A program made the position numbers and the translations under genes. Shown here one piece after another: positions 19,170-27,037 of a stretch of DNA of 64,000 nucleotides (positions within the stretch are counted from its first letter, which is position 1; each line of letters begins with the position of its first letter). This DNA is from Krasilnikovia cinnamomea (GTDB lineage Bacteria > Actinomycetota > Actinomycetes > Mycobacteriales > Micromonosporaceae). Below the pieces are notes generated by a model. It searched no databases, had not been told where the DNA came from, and saw only the letters and a list, made by a program, of their open reading frames with translations. The stretch lies in assembly GCF_004217545.1 (NCBI RefSeq), contig NZ_SHKY01000001.1:4030001-4094000 (forward strand). Direction: 5' to 3'.

Positions 19170-20180
19170 TCAGCGTGGTCGGCCGTAGCCGTGGATCGGC
19201 ATCGAGTCGATCGACGAAACGCGCACGTGCTCGCCGTACTCCGGCGCGTGGATCATCCGGCCGCCGCCGATGTAGATGCCGACGTGGCTGATCCGGCCGT
19301 AGAAGAACACCAGGTCGCCGGGGTGCAGCTGGTCTCGCCGCAGCGAGGCGACCACGCCGTACTGGCGGCCGGAGTTGTGTGGCAGGTGCACGCCCGCGGT
19401 GCGCCACGCCGCCGAGGTGAGCCCGGAGCAGTCGTACCCGTTCGGGCCCGAACTACCCCACCGGTACGGCTTGCCGAGCTGCGCGTACGCGAACGCCACC
19501 ACCCGCCCGGCGGGCCCCGCCACGTACGGCGGCGCGGGCGGCCGCTCCGTCTCGGCGTACCGGGAGCCGCCGTTGTACGCGACCTGCCGCAGCTTTTGCA
19601 GCGTGGCGATCTCGCCCTCGATGGTGGCCCGCCGGGCGGCCAGCCGGATCTGTTCCTGCCGCTGCCGGTCGGCCAGCAGGGCCAGGGTGCGGCGCGCGTC
19701 CGACATCCGTGCCCGGGCCGCCCGCAGGTCGGCGAGCGCCCGCTGCTGCTGGTCGGCCAGCAACTCCAGGACGAGCAGCCGGTCCACGAACTGGTGCGGG
19801 GTGCCCGAGGTCAGCAGCGCCAGCGTCGGCCCGCTGCGGGTCTGCTGGTACGTCTGTGCCGCCATCCCGCCGATCAGCCGCTGCCGCAGCCGCAGGTCGC
19901 GCTGCAGCGGGGTCAGCCGCAGGGCCAGCGCGCGCGAGCGGGTCCTGGTGTCGGCGAGGGCCTCCCGCGAGTCGTTGTACTGCTCCACGACCAGCTCCAG
20001 TCGCTGGGCGGCGACCGCGATGCGGCGGTCCAGGTCGGCCCGGCTCGGCCGGTCGGCGGCGGCGGCGCGGGTGGGAGCGGCGCTGGTGACGGCGAGGACG
20101 GCGGCGAGCACGGCGAGGCCCACGCGGATGATCGGGGGGTTGGGCACACCGGGATAACGGGGCAGCCCGCCGTTGGTCAC
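19170..20180 (-). CDS. Secreted NlpC/P60 peptidoglycan endopeptidase with coiled coil
   Basis: 336 aa. Start set at the GTG at 20180, which places a hydrophobic signal peptide (about residues 15-42, ending in ...RAAAA) near the N-terminus; the frame is open further upstream but that lies within the divergent csoR region. Residues 50-190 are a long coiled coil. The C-terminal NlpC/P60 domain (about 225-336) has the catalytic Cys in NGYDCSGLT, the His in ISHVGIYIG and a polar residue at MIHAP. This is the RipA/RipB-like arrangement: a gamma-D-Glu-mDAP endopeptidase with an autoinhibitory or recruiting coiled coil. Confidence 0.9.
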   Translation of the reverse strand: MTNGGLPRYPGVPNPPIIRVGLAVLAAVLAVTSAAPTRAAAADRPSRADLDRRIAVAAQRLELVVEQYNDSREALADTRTRSRALALRLTPLQRDLRLRQRLIGGMAAQTYQQTRSGPTLALLTSGTPHQFVDRLLVLELLADQQQRALADLRAARARMSDARRTLALLADRQRQEQIRLAARRATIEGEIATLQKLRQVAYNGGSRYAETERPPAPPYVAGPAGRVVAFAYAQLGKPYRWGSSGPNGYDCSGLTSAAWRTAGVHLPHNSGRQYGVVASLRRDQLHPGDLVFFYGRISHVGIYIGGGRMIHAPEYGEHVRVSSIDSMPIHGYGRPR

Positions 20181-20197
20181 CGGTCCAGCGGCCGGCT

Positions 20198-20218
20198 CAT
20201 ACGGGTAGGGGGTATGCT
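20198..20218 (+). promoter_or_regulatory. CsoR operator overlapping the csoR -10
   Basis: CATAC at 20198-20202 and GTATG at 20212-20216 form an inverted repeat around a G-rich core (GGGTAGGGG), the form of known CsoR operators. TATGCT at 20213-20218 lies seven bases before the csoR ATG and would be the -10 of a leaderless transcript, so repressor binding would block the promoter directly. Confidence 0.7.
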
Positions 20219-20225
20219 GGCGGGC

Positions 20226-20546
20226 ATGTCCGACGACATCGCGCCCGCCGAGGAGCCTGCCCACCCCGGCCCGCACGGGTATTCCGGCGACAAGGCGGCC
20301 CTGCTCGGCCGGCTGCGCCGCATCGAGGGGCAGGTTCGCGGCCTGCAACGGATGGTCGACGAGGACACGTACTGCATCGATGTGCTCACCCAGATCTCGG
20401 CCGCCACCCGCGCCCTGCAGGCGGTCGCGGTGGGCCTGCTGGAGGACCACCTGGCCCACTGCGTCGTCGACGCGGCCCGGGCGGGGGACCCCGGCGCCAA
20501 GGTCAAGGAGGCCTCCGCGGCCATCGCCCGTCTCGTCCGCTCCTGA
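20226..20546 (+). CDS. csoR: CsoR-family copper-sensing repressor
   Basis: 106 aa, all-helical DUF156 family. The Cu(I) ligands are present as Cys in DTYCIDVLTQ, His and Cys in HLAHCVVDA (C-x24-27-HxxxC pattern). Conserved LRRIEGQVRGL precedes them and supplies the basic DNA-binding surface. Expected to bind its own operator as apoprotein and release on Cu(I) binding. Start ATG at 20226; an in-frame ATG at 20214 would lie within the operator. Followed 100 bases on by a CopZ-type chaperone and a membrane His-motif protein; no copper ATPase gene is in the window. Confidence 0.9.
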   Translation: MSDDIAPAEEPAHPGPHGYSGDKAALLGRLRRIEGQVRGLQRMVDEDTYCIDVLTQISAATRALQAVAVGLLEDHLAHCVVDAARAGDPGAKVKEASAAIARLVRS

Positions 20547-20590
20547 CCCGGCAGCGCGGTCGGCCCGCCGCGGACCGAAGGTCTGCCGGG
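20547..20590 (+). terminator. Hairpin between csoR and copZ
   Basis: CCCGGCAG and CTGCCGGG arms, 28 bases apart, directly after the csoR stop. No T-run; could be an attenuator or partial terminator. Confidence 0.3.
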
Positions 20591-20646
20591 CCGCGACCGA
20601 AGATTCAGATGGTGCCCCGGCGCGGCACTACGTGAAAGGAATCGCC

Positions 20647-20859
20647 ATGTCCGTCACCACCACCTACACCGTGACCGGAATGACCTGCGGCCACTGCGTC
20701 CAGGCCGTGACCGGGGAGCTGCGCTCGCTGCCGGGTGTCGAGGACGTCCAGGTCGACCTCGGCACCGGCAACGTCACGGTGACCAGCGCCCAGCCGCTCA
20801 CGCCGGACACGGTGCGCGCGGCCGTGGACGAGGCCGGGTACGAGCTCGCCGATGCCTGA
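20647..20859 (+). CDS. copZ: CopZ-like copper chaperone (HMA domain)
   Basis: 70 aa, a single heavy-metal-associated ferredoxin-like domain. The metal site is GMTCGHC (about residues 11-17) with the usual downstream hydrophobic core and EAGYEL ending. Binds Cu(I) and hands it to a partner. AAAGGA Shine-Dalgarno 6-10 bases before the ATG. Downstream of csoR and overlapping the next gene by eight bases, so probably a copper-response unit. Confidence 0.9.
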   Translation: MSVTTTYTVTGMTCGHCVQAVTGELRSLPGVEDVQVDLGTGNVTVTSAQPLTPDTVRAAVDEAGYELADA

Positions 20860-21835
20860 CGTGCTGGCCGAAGCGCCGCCGCCCGCCACCCAGGCCGAGA
20901 CCCCACGCGACCGGGACAACTTCCGGCTGGCCGCGTTCGGGGCGCTGCTCGTGGTGGTCCTGTTCGCCGGGTACGGCATCGGCCGCCTGGCCGGACCGTC
21001 GGGCAGCGGCTCCGGCACGGCGAACGGCCCCGCCACGTCCGCCCCGGCCGCCCAGCACCCGGCGGGCATGCCCGGCACCGAAAACGCCCCGCACACCCAC
21101 ACCGCCGCCGCCCCGAACGCCAATCCGGGCGAGGCGGTCGGCGGGCTCGCGATCACCGCGTCCGGGCTCACTCTTACGCCGGACCTGACCACGTTCCCGG
21201 CGGGCCGATCCAAGCCGTTCCGCTTCCGGATCACCGCGTCCGGCGGCGCGCCGGTCACCACCTACGCCGTGGTGCACGACAAGCCGCTGCACCTCGTGGT
21301 CGTGCGCCGCGACCTCGCCGTCTACCAGCACCTGCACCCCACCATGGCGCCGGACGGCACCTGGACGGTGGACCTCGACCTGGCCGAGCCCGGCAGTTAC
21401 CGGGCCATCGCCGACTTCACCGCCATCGTCGGCGGCAGCCAGGTGCCCGCCACGCTCGGCGTGGACGTCACGGTCCCCGGGAACTACCGCCCGGCCGCGC
21501 TGCCCCCGCCCGCCCAGACGGCGACCACGGACCGCTTCACCGTCTCGTACGAGGGGACCCCGCAGCCCGGAGTTGCCGAGCCCCTGCTCGTCTCCGTGAC
21601 CACGTTCGAGGGCGGCCCGGCCGCGCTGGAGCCCTACCTCGGCGCGTACGGCCACCTGGTCGTGGTCCGCGAGGGCGACGTCGGGTACGTGCACGTCCAC
21701 CCGGAGCCGAGGCTGGTCGACGGCAAGGTGAAGCTCTGGCTGGCCGCGCCAGGCCCCGGCCGGTACCGGATGTTCTTCGACTTCCAGGTCGCCGGCCGCG
21801 TGCACACCGCCGCGTGGAGCGTGACCGTCGGCTGA
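20852..21835 (+). CDS. Membrane-anchored protein with two Ig-like HxHP domains, copper-linked
   Basis: 327 aa. One TM segment at about residues 25-45, then a Ser/Gly/Ala linker with a HPAGMPGTENAPHTHT stretch of His and Met. Two related beta domains follow (about 90-215 and 220-327), each ending in a similar motif: HLVVVRRDLAVYQHLHP and HLVVVREGDVGYVHVHP. The paired HxHP triads, spatially separate from the Met/His stretch, suggest extracytoplasmic copper binding. It starts inside the copZ gene (eight-base overlap), so it is translationally coupled. The family is not named with confidence; function is inferred from context. Confidence 0.75.
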   Translation: MPDVLAEAPPPATQAETPRDRDNFRLAAFGALLVVVLFAGYGIGRLAGPSGSGSGTANGPATSAPAAQHPAGMPGTENAPHTHTAAAPNANPGEAVGGLAITASGLTLTPDLTTFPAGRSKPFRFRITASGGAPVTTYAVVHDKPLHLVVVRRDLAVYQHLHPTMAPDGTWTVDLDLAEPGSYRAIADFTAIVGGSQVPATLGVDVTVPGNYRPAALPPPAQTATTDRFTVSYEGTPQPGVAEPLLVSVTTFEGGPAALEPYLGAYGHLVVVREGDVGYVHVHPEPRLVDGKVKLWLAAPGPGRYRMFFDFQVAGRVHTAAWSVTVG

Positions 21836-21847
21836 ACGGGGGCCGGG

Positions 21848-21864
21848 CGGCTCAGGCTGAGCCG
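21848..21864. terminator. Hairpin between convergent genes
   Basis: CGGCTCA-GGC-TGAGCCG, a perfect 7-bp stem, spans the end of the methyltransferase gene just beyond the stop of the HxHP protein. Could serve both strands. Confidence 0.4.
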
Positions 21865-23006
21865 AGCAGCCGCTGCAGGGCGGGCGTCACGCCCCACTGG
21901 CCGGTCAGCGCCGCGTACTCGGCGCGCTGTGCCCCGGTCGGCTCGGCGCCGGTGTGCCGGGCCCGCAGCAGCACATTGCGGGGGGTGTGCGCCGAGTCGA
22001 CGAACTCGACCACGTCGACCCGGTAGCCGCGCAGCCGCAACTGGGCCGCCCGCAGCGCGTCGGTGAGCACGTCCGCGTACCGTTCCCGCAGGATCGCGTG
22101 GCGGGTCAGCTCCCCGTACGGCGCGGGCGCCGGGGCGGACTTGAGCTGCGCCGCGATGTCGTGGTGGCAGCACGGGGCGGCCAGCACCCAGCGGGCCTGC
22201 CAGCCGACCGCGCGGGCCAGCGCCTCGTCCGTGGCGGTGTCGCAGGCGTGCAGGGCCAGCACCAGGTCCGGCACGGGGGCCACCTCGGCACCCGCGATGG
22301 TGCCCGCCACGAACGTCACGTCGTCGCCACAGCCGAGCTCAGCCGCGACCGCGGTGTTGCGTACCCGCTGGTCCTCGCGCACGTCCACGCCCACGACCTG
22401 GACCTTCACGCCCCGATCCAGCAGATACCGGTACGCCGCGAAGGTCAGGTAGGCGTTGCCGCAGCCCAGATCCGCGACCCGCAGCGGGGAGGGCAGGGCC
22501 GCCGGATCGTCCGGCAGGGTCGCGGCCAGCGCGCGCAGGAAGGCGTCCACCTGGCGGCGCTTGGCCGCCGTCCCACCCACCACCGCGAACAGCGGGTCCC
22601 CCGGGTCGAGCAGCCACTGCTTCGCCCGGTCGTGACCCTGCGCGACCGGCGCCGCCGCGGAGGCGGCCCGGTGCACCTGGGCGTCGCCCTTCTTGGTGAC
22701 CCGGACCTGCACGGTGGTGCGGTCCGTCTCGATGTGCCAGTTCCCGAACGGCTCGGCCAGCAGCGCGTCGACGGCCGCCGCCGCCTCGGCGCTACCCGGC
22801 GCCACGTTCCTCGTGTACGGGCGGGCGCCGTCGTCGGTCACGATCTGCAGCCGGGTGCCCGCCTTCAGGGCGACGGGTCGCAGCTCGGCGCGGGTCACCG
22901 ACGGGGTCTGTCCGCGCCGACGCCCGGCGGCCACCGCCCGGGTCAGCGCCGGATCCAGCAGCAGCTCGCGCAGCTCGGCGAGTACGGCGTCCAGGGGTTG
23001 CGGCAT
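21852..23006 (-). CDS. Class I SAM-dependent methyltransferase (Methyltransf_32-like)
   Basis: 384 aa. An N-terminal domain of about 130 residues with an RVTKKG strand, followed by a Rossmann methyltransferase: VADLGCGNAYLTFAAY (SAM motif I, about residues 185-200), VVGVDVRED (motif II), LVLALHACDTATDEAL and APCCHHDI. The HACDxATDxAL plus PCCHH pair resembles methyltransferases related to the C-terminal domain of GSTCD, whose substrate may be RNA or protein. CAGAAT lies six bases before the ATG on this strand. Confidence 0.78.
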   Translation of the reverse strand: MPQPLDAVLAELRELLLDPALTRAVAAGRRRGQTPSVTRAELRPVALKAGTRLQIVTDDGARPYTRNVAPGSAEAAAAVDALLAEPFGNWHIETDRTTVQVRVTKKGDAQVHRAASAAAPVAQGHDRAKQWLLDPGDPLFAVVGGTAAKRRQVDAFLRALAATLPDDPAALPSPLRVADLGCGNAYLTFAAYRYLLDRGVKVQVVGVDVREDQRVRNTAVAAELGCGDDVTFVAGTIAGAEVAPVPDLVLALHACDTATDEALARAVGWQARWVLAAPCCHHDIAAQLKSAPAPAPYGELTRHAILRERYADVLTDALRAAQLRLRGYRVDVVEFVDSAHTPRNVLLRARHTGAEPTGAQRAEYAALTGQWGVTPALQRLLGSA

Positions 23007-23032
23007 GACCCCATTCTGCCCGGTGCAGGCTG

Positions 23033-23063
23033 CATAACTTCAGTTATGATAGGCCGAGTTATG
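23033..23063 (+). promoter_or_regulatory. Triple GTTATG operator before the ATPase gene
   Basis: CATAAC (23033-23038) and GTTATG (23043-23048) form a perfect inverted repeat with a 4-base spacer; a third GTTATG follows at 23058-23063, 15 bases further. It is AT-rich in a 72% GC setting and ends 13 bases before the ATG at 23077, so a bound regulator would control that gene. Confidence 0.55.
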
Positions 23064-23076
23064 CCACGGAGGTCCG

Positions 23077-24558
23077 ATGGGTGAGCTGGCCAGGCCGCCG
23101 GAGATGTTCGACCGGGAACGCGAATGGCGCGACCTTGGCGCCTTCGTCACCGACCCGTCCCCCGGTGCGACCCTCGGGGTGGTGTCCGGCCGCCGCCGCC
23201 AGGGCAAGACGTTCCTGCTGCGGGCGCTGTGCCGGGCGACCGGTGGATTCTATTTCGCCGCCGACGAGGCGACCGACCGCGAGTCACTGAACCGGCTCGG
23301 CGCCGTGCTCGCCGAGCACCTGAGCGCGCCCGCACCCTTCGCCTTCGACAGCTGGCACCCGGCGATCGACGCGCTCCTGCGCCTCGGGCGGGAGCGGCGC
23401 CTGCCGGTGGTCATCGACGAGTTCCCGTACCTGGCCCGGGCGAACCCGCAACTGCCGTCGGTCATCCAGAACGCTCTCGCGCCGTTGCGGGCGGAGCGCG
23501 ACGACAGCCGTACGAGCCTGCTGCTCTGCGGCTCGGCCATGTCCTTCATGGGTCGCCTGCTCAGCGGCAACGCGCCGCTGCGCGGACGGGCCGGCCTCGA
23601 ACTCGTCGTACCGACCCTCGATCATCAGCTGGCCGCGGAGTTCTGGGGGGTCGACGACCCCGTGACGGCGCTCAAGGTCAACGCGATCGTGGGCGGCACC
23701 CCGGCGTATCGTCGCGAGTTCGCCAGGGACGACACCCCCGCCGATGCCGACGACTTCGATCCGTGGGTGCTGCGTACCGTGCTCTCCCCGGCGAGCCCGC
23801 TGTTCCGCGAGGCGCGATACCTGCTGGCGGACGAGCCCGACCTGCACGACATCGGCCTCTACCACTCGGTCCTCGCGGCCATCGCCGCCGGGAACGCCCA
23901 CCGCGGTGGCATCGCCTCGTATCTGGGGCGCAGATCCGGCGACCTCGCGCACCCGCTCACCGTGCTGGAGGACTGTGGACTGGTCACCCGCGAGCCGGAC
24001 GCCTTCAAGGACAACCGCACGAGCTTCCGGATCGCCGAGCCGTTGGTCGCCTTCTACCACGCCATCATGCGACCCATCTGGTCCGACCTGGAACACACGC
24101 GCGACGCCGGTCGCCTCTGGCAACGCAGCCGCAAGCGCTTCGTCAGCAACGTCCTCGGGCCCCACTTCGAGCGGATCTGCCGGCACTGGACGCGGCATCT
24201 CGCGCCGGCCGATCTCTTCGGCGACCACCCCAACCGGGTCGCCAGCGGCACCGTCAGCGACCCGGGACACAGGACCTCGCACGAGGTCGACGTGGTCGTC
24301 TTCGGGCTCGACGGCGACAACCGCAGGCCGCTACTCGCCATCGGTGAGGTCAAATGGGGTGACGCCATGGGCGTGAGCCATCTCGAACGGCTCCGCCGTA
24401 TTCGTGGCCTGCTCACCGCTCAGGGCCGGCTCGGCGCCGAGCAGGCCAGACTCGCCTGCTACTCAGCGGCGGGGTTCAGCGACGAGCTCATCCAGATGGC
24501 GGAGCGCGACCACAGCGTCGTCCTGGTCGGGATCGACGACCTCTACCGACGCGACTGA
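23077..24558 (+). CDS. AAA ATPase with C-terminal DUF234/PD-(D/E)xK-like domain
   Basis: 493 aa. P-loop VSGRRRQGKTFLL at about residues 36-48, Walker B LPVVIDEFPYL (about 108-118) and LLLCGSAMSFM (sensor 1) fit the archaeal-ATPase PF01637 group of STAND-like ATPases. A winged-helix region follows. The tail has EVDVVVFG (about 403) and IGEVKWGD (about 422), i.e. the D...E-x-K spacing of PD-(D/E)xK nucleases (DUF234 type). GGAGG Shine-Dalgarno before the ATG. Stands alone between convergent and divergent genes behind a palindromic operator. Possibly a DNA-damage or defence protein; unproven. Confidence 0.8.
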   Translation: MGELARPPEMFDREREWRDLGAFVTDPSPGATLGVVSGRRRQGKTFLLRALCRATGGFYFAADEATDRESLNRLGAVLAEHLSAPAPFAFDSWHPAIDALLRLGRERRLPVVIDEFPYLARANPQLPSVIQNALAPLRAERDDSRTSLLLCGSAMSFMGRLLSGNAPLRGRAGLELVVPTLDHQLAAEFWGVDDPVTALKVNAIVGGTPAYRREFARDDTPADADDFDPWVLRTVLSPASPLFREARYLLADEPDLHDIGLYHSVLAAIAAGNAHRGGIASYLGRRSGDLAHPLTVLEDCGLVTREPDAFKDNRTSFRIAEPLVAFYHAIMRPIWSDLEHTRDAGRLWQRSRKRFVSNVLGPHFERICRHWTRHLAPADLFGDHPNRVASGTVSDPGHRTSHEVDVVVFGLDGDNRRPLLAIGEVKWGDAMGVSHLERLRRIRGLLTAQGRLGAEQARLACYSAAGFSDELIQMAERDHSVVLVGIDDLYRRD

Positions 24559-24560
24559 GC

Positions 24561-24589
24561 GGCCGGGCCGTCTCTGCGACGGCCCGGCC
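24561..24589. terminator. Strong bidirectional terminator hairpin
   Basis: A perfect 12-bp stem (24561-24572 with 24578-24589) and a 5-base loop lie between the convergent ATPase and DEAD-box helicase genes. Confidence 0.75.
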
Positions 24590-24595
24590 GGTAGG

Positions 24596-26341
24596 TCAGT
24601 CCTCCGAGCCGCCCGATTCGGCCGCCCCGGTGCTCGCGCCGCCGCTTCCGCGCCCGCCCCGGCGGCGGCGCCGCCGTGGCCGGCCCGCGGACTCGCCGTC
24701 GGCCGCGTCGCCGTCGGGCACCGCACCGGCTTCGCCGGCGCCCTCGGAGAATTCGGGTACGGTCGTCGCCCGGTTCCCGCCGCGCCGCCGCCGGCCGCCC
24801 TGCTCGTCGCCCGTCTCGCCCGCGGGGGCCGCCTCGGCCGCGCCCGGCTCCGTACCGGTGTCGGAGTCGACGCGGCGCCGGCGGCGCTGGCGCTGCGGCC
24901 GCTCTCCGGTCTCCTCGGTCGCGGCAGGGGCCTCGTCGCGGCCGCCACGGGAACGCCCGCCGCGGCCCCGGCCCGGCCCGCGCCCGCCCTCGCGACCGCG
25001 CCGGCGGCCGCCGCTGAGGTCCTCTTCGACCTCGGCGGACAGGCCCGCGCGGCTGCGCTGCGCGGTGGGCAGGGTGCCCGTGACGTCGGTCGGGATGTCC
25101 AGGTCGGCGTAGAGTGCCGGGCTGGTGTGGTACGTCTCCGGCGGCTCCGGCATGTTGAGCCCCATCGACTTGTCGATGAGCACCCAACGCGGCATGTCCT
25201 CCCAGTCCACGAACGTCACCGCCACGCCGGTGGCGCCCGCCCGGCCGGTGCGGCCGATGCGGTGGGTGTACGTGTCCGGGTCCTCGGGACAGTCGTAGTT
25301 GATGACGTGGGTGACCCCGGAGACGTCCAGGCCGCGCGCGGCGACGTCCGTGGCCACCAGGACGTCGATCTTCCCCGTACGGAACGCGCGCAACGCCCGC
25401 TCCCGGGCGCCCTGGCCGAGGTCACCGTGGACGGCCGCGACCGCGAAGCCACGGAAGTCCAGGTCCTCGGAGACCCGGTCGGCGGCCCGCTTGGTTCGGG
25501 TGAAGATCATCGTGAGGCCACGTTCCTTGGCCTGCAGGATGCGCGCCACCATCTCCAGCTTGTTCAGCGGGTGGGTGCGGTAGACGACCTGCTTGGTCAG
25601 CGGCGACGGCCCACTGTCCTGGGTGTGCCCGGCGTGAATGGTGACGGGGTGGTGCAGGAAGCGGCGGGCCAGCGCGACGATCGGGTCCGGCATGGTGGCC
25701 GAGAACAGCATCGTCTGACGCTGGTCCGGCAGCATGGCGAGGATCTTCTCGACGTCCTCCAGGAAGCCCAGGTCGAGCATACGGTCGGCCTCGTCGAGGA
25801 CCAGGCCGCGGATGCCGTCGAGCTTGAGCTGCTTCTGCTTGGCCAGGTCCAGCAGCCGGCCAGGGGTGCCGACGAGGATCTCGACGCCCTTCTTCAGCTG
25901 CTCGACCTGCGGCTCGTACGCGACCCCGCCGTAGATCGGCAGCACCCGCACGCCGCGGGTCTTGCCGGCGGCGGCGAGGTCGCGGGCCACCTGCAGGCCC
26001 AGCTCCCGGGTGGGGACGACGATCAGGGCCTGCGGCCGCCCGTCGGCGCCCTCGGAGGGGGCGCTGACGCGTTCCAGCAGGGGCAGGCCGAAGCCGAGGG
26101 TCTTGCCGGTGCCCGTGGGGGCCTGGCCGATCAGGTCGGTGCCGCGCAGGGCGATCGGCAGGGCGTACTCCTGGATCGCGAAGGCCCGGGTGATACCGGC
26201 CGCGGCCAGAGCCTCGACCGTTTCCGTGCGGACGCCGAGTTCGGCGAAGGTGGGGCTGTCGGGGCGGACGGGGGCTCGGTTCAAGACCGGTACGAGCGCG
26301 GGTTCCTGTTCGATGCTTTCGGTGTCTTCGATTTCGGTCAT
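24596..26341 (-). CDS. DEAD-box ATP-dependent RNA helicase
   Basis: 581 aa. Start ATG at 26341; the frame continues upstream but without coding bias. Q motif (FAIQEYALPIAL), APTGTGKT, PTREL, DEAD, SAT and HRIGRTGRAG are all present in order (core about residues 30-400). The last 150 residues are Arg/Gly- and Glu-rich (GRGRGGRSRGG), an RNA-binding tail usual for actinobacterial RhlE/CsdA-like helicases. Likely unwinds rRNA or mRNA structure, for example at low temperature. It shares the minus strand with DUF3107 and a FasR-like gene, an arrangement similar to M. tuberculosis rhlE (Rv3211). Confidence 0.92.
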   Translation of the reverse strand: MTEIEDTESIEQEPALVPVLNRAPVRPDSPTFAELGVRTETVEALAAAGITRAFAIQEYALPIALRGTDLIGQAPTGTGKTLGFGLPLLERVSAPSEGADGRPQALIVVPTRELGLQVARDLAAAGKTRGVRVLPIYGGVAYEPQVEQLKKGVEILVGTPGRLLDLAKQKQLKLDGIRGLVLDEADRMLDLGFLEDVEKILAMLPDQRQTMLFSATMPDPIVALARRFLHHPVTIHAGHTQDSGPSPLTKQVVYRTHPLNKLEMVARILQAKERGLTMIFTRTKRAADRVSEDLDFRGFAVAAVHGDLGQGARERALRAFRTGKIDVLVATDVAARGLDVSGVTHVINYDCPEDPDTYTHRIGRTGRAGATGVAVTFVDWEDMPRWVLIDKSMGLNMPEPPETYHTSPALYADLDIPTDVTGTLPTAQRSRAGLSAEVEEDLSGGRRRGREGGRGPGRGRGGRSRGGRDEAPAATEETGERPQRQRRRRRVDSDTGTEPGAAEAAPAGETGDEQGGRRRRGGNRATTVPEFSEGAGEAGAVPDGDAADGESAGRPRRRRRRGGRGSGGASTGAAESGGSED

Positions 26342-26757
26342 GGAGTTCTGCGGGTGCCTCTCGTGGTGCGCCCGTCGAAGTCCAGGGCGCGGTATGGGTG
26401 GTGCGCGGGCCACACGCGAAGTCGTTCGCGGGCCGCACGCGCACGGCGGGGGCGCTGCGCCGAACCGAATGGGTACGGCGCACGCCCGGGTCGCCAATCG
26501 ACTGGACCGACCAATCACCTGGATCGACCATATGGCCCTTATCAGCCACATGGCCCAAATTGACCACGTTGCCTGTACCGCTCGATGGCCGGGATCAGCC
26601 AGTGGGCCTGGTTCAACAGTCGGCTGGAACTAATCGATGCCGACGGCGACCGGCCAAGTCTACCTGACCGAGTGAAAGCGCACCTCAGAGCATGGGTTCG
26701 CGGGGCCCAACAGCGCGACGGCAGGAAATCCGCGGATCTCCTGCCGTCGGTCGTGGG
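26342..26757. other. Gene-free spacer between helicase and DUF3107 genes
   Basis: About 415 bases. The left part would be the 5' leader and promoter of the helicase gene; it has a comparatively AT-rich patch (about 26500-26580) with two CATATGG/CATGGCC-like direct copies. The right part holds the terminator of the DUF3107 gene. No gene seen. Confidence 0.5.
26716..26749 (-). terminator. Terminator hairpin after the DUF3107 gene
   Basis: CGACGGCAGGA and TCCTGCCGTCG arms (11 bp, perfect) with a 12-base loop, nine bases past the stop of the DUF3107 gene. Separates it from the helicase gene. Confidence 0.7.
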
Positions 26758-26982
26758 TCAGCGGGTGGTGAAGCCGAACGGCCGGTTGGACGTCTCGGCG
26801 ATCTCGACGTAGGCCAGCTTGCCCACCGGCACGATCACCCGGCGACCCTTCTCGTCGGTCAGGGTCAGCACGCTGTCCTTCGACATCGCCTCGGTCACCG
26901 CCTGCTCGACCTCGGCCGGCGTCTGCGCGCTCTCCAGCACCAGCTCGCGCGCGGCGTACTGGACGCCGATCTTGACCTCCAC
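26758..26982 (-). CDS. DUF3107 family protein (TB9.4-like)
   Basis: 74 aa. Start: GTG at 26982 with GGGAGG six to eleven bases upstream, which gives the family's standard N-terminus (VEVKIGV...ARELVLES). SVLTLTDEKGRR and KLAYVEIAE are typical of DUF3107, the family of the mycobacterial T-cell antigen TB9.4 (Rv3208A). Function unknown; almost always next to a TetR regulator, as here. Followed by a strong terminator. Confidence 0.85.
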   Translation of the reverse strand: MEVKIGVQYAARELVLESAQTPAEVEQAVTEAMSKDSVLTLTDEKGRRVIVPVGKLAYVEIAETSNRPFGFTTR

Positions 26983-27037
26983 GGGGTCCTCCCTCGCATA
27001 AAATCCACCGGCCTGCCGATGTCTACCGGTCTGAAGG

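Noticed and set aside
24404..26563. Long plus-strand frame across the DEAD-box helicase
   Set aside because: Antisense to all helicase motifs; no recognisable sequence.
26500..26600. AT-richer patch as a tRNA or small RNA gene
   Set aside because: No cloverleaf or convincing terminator structure found on either strand.
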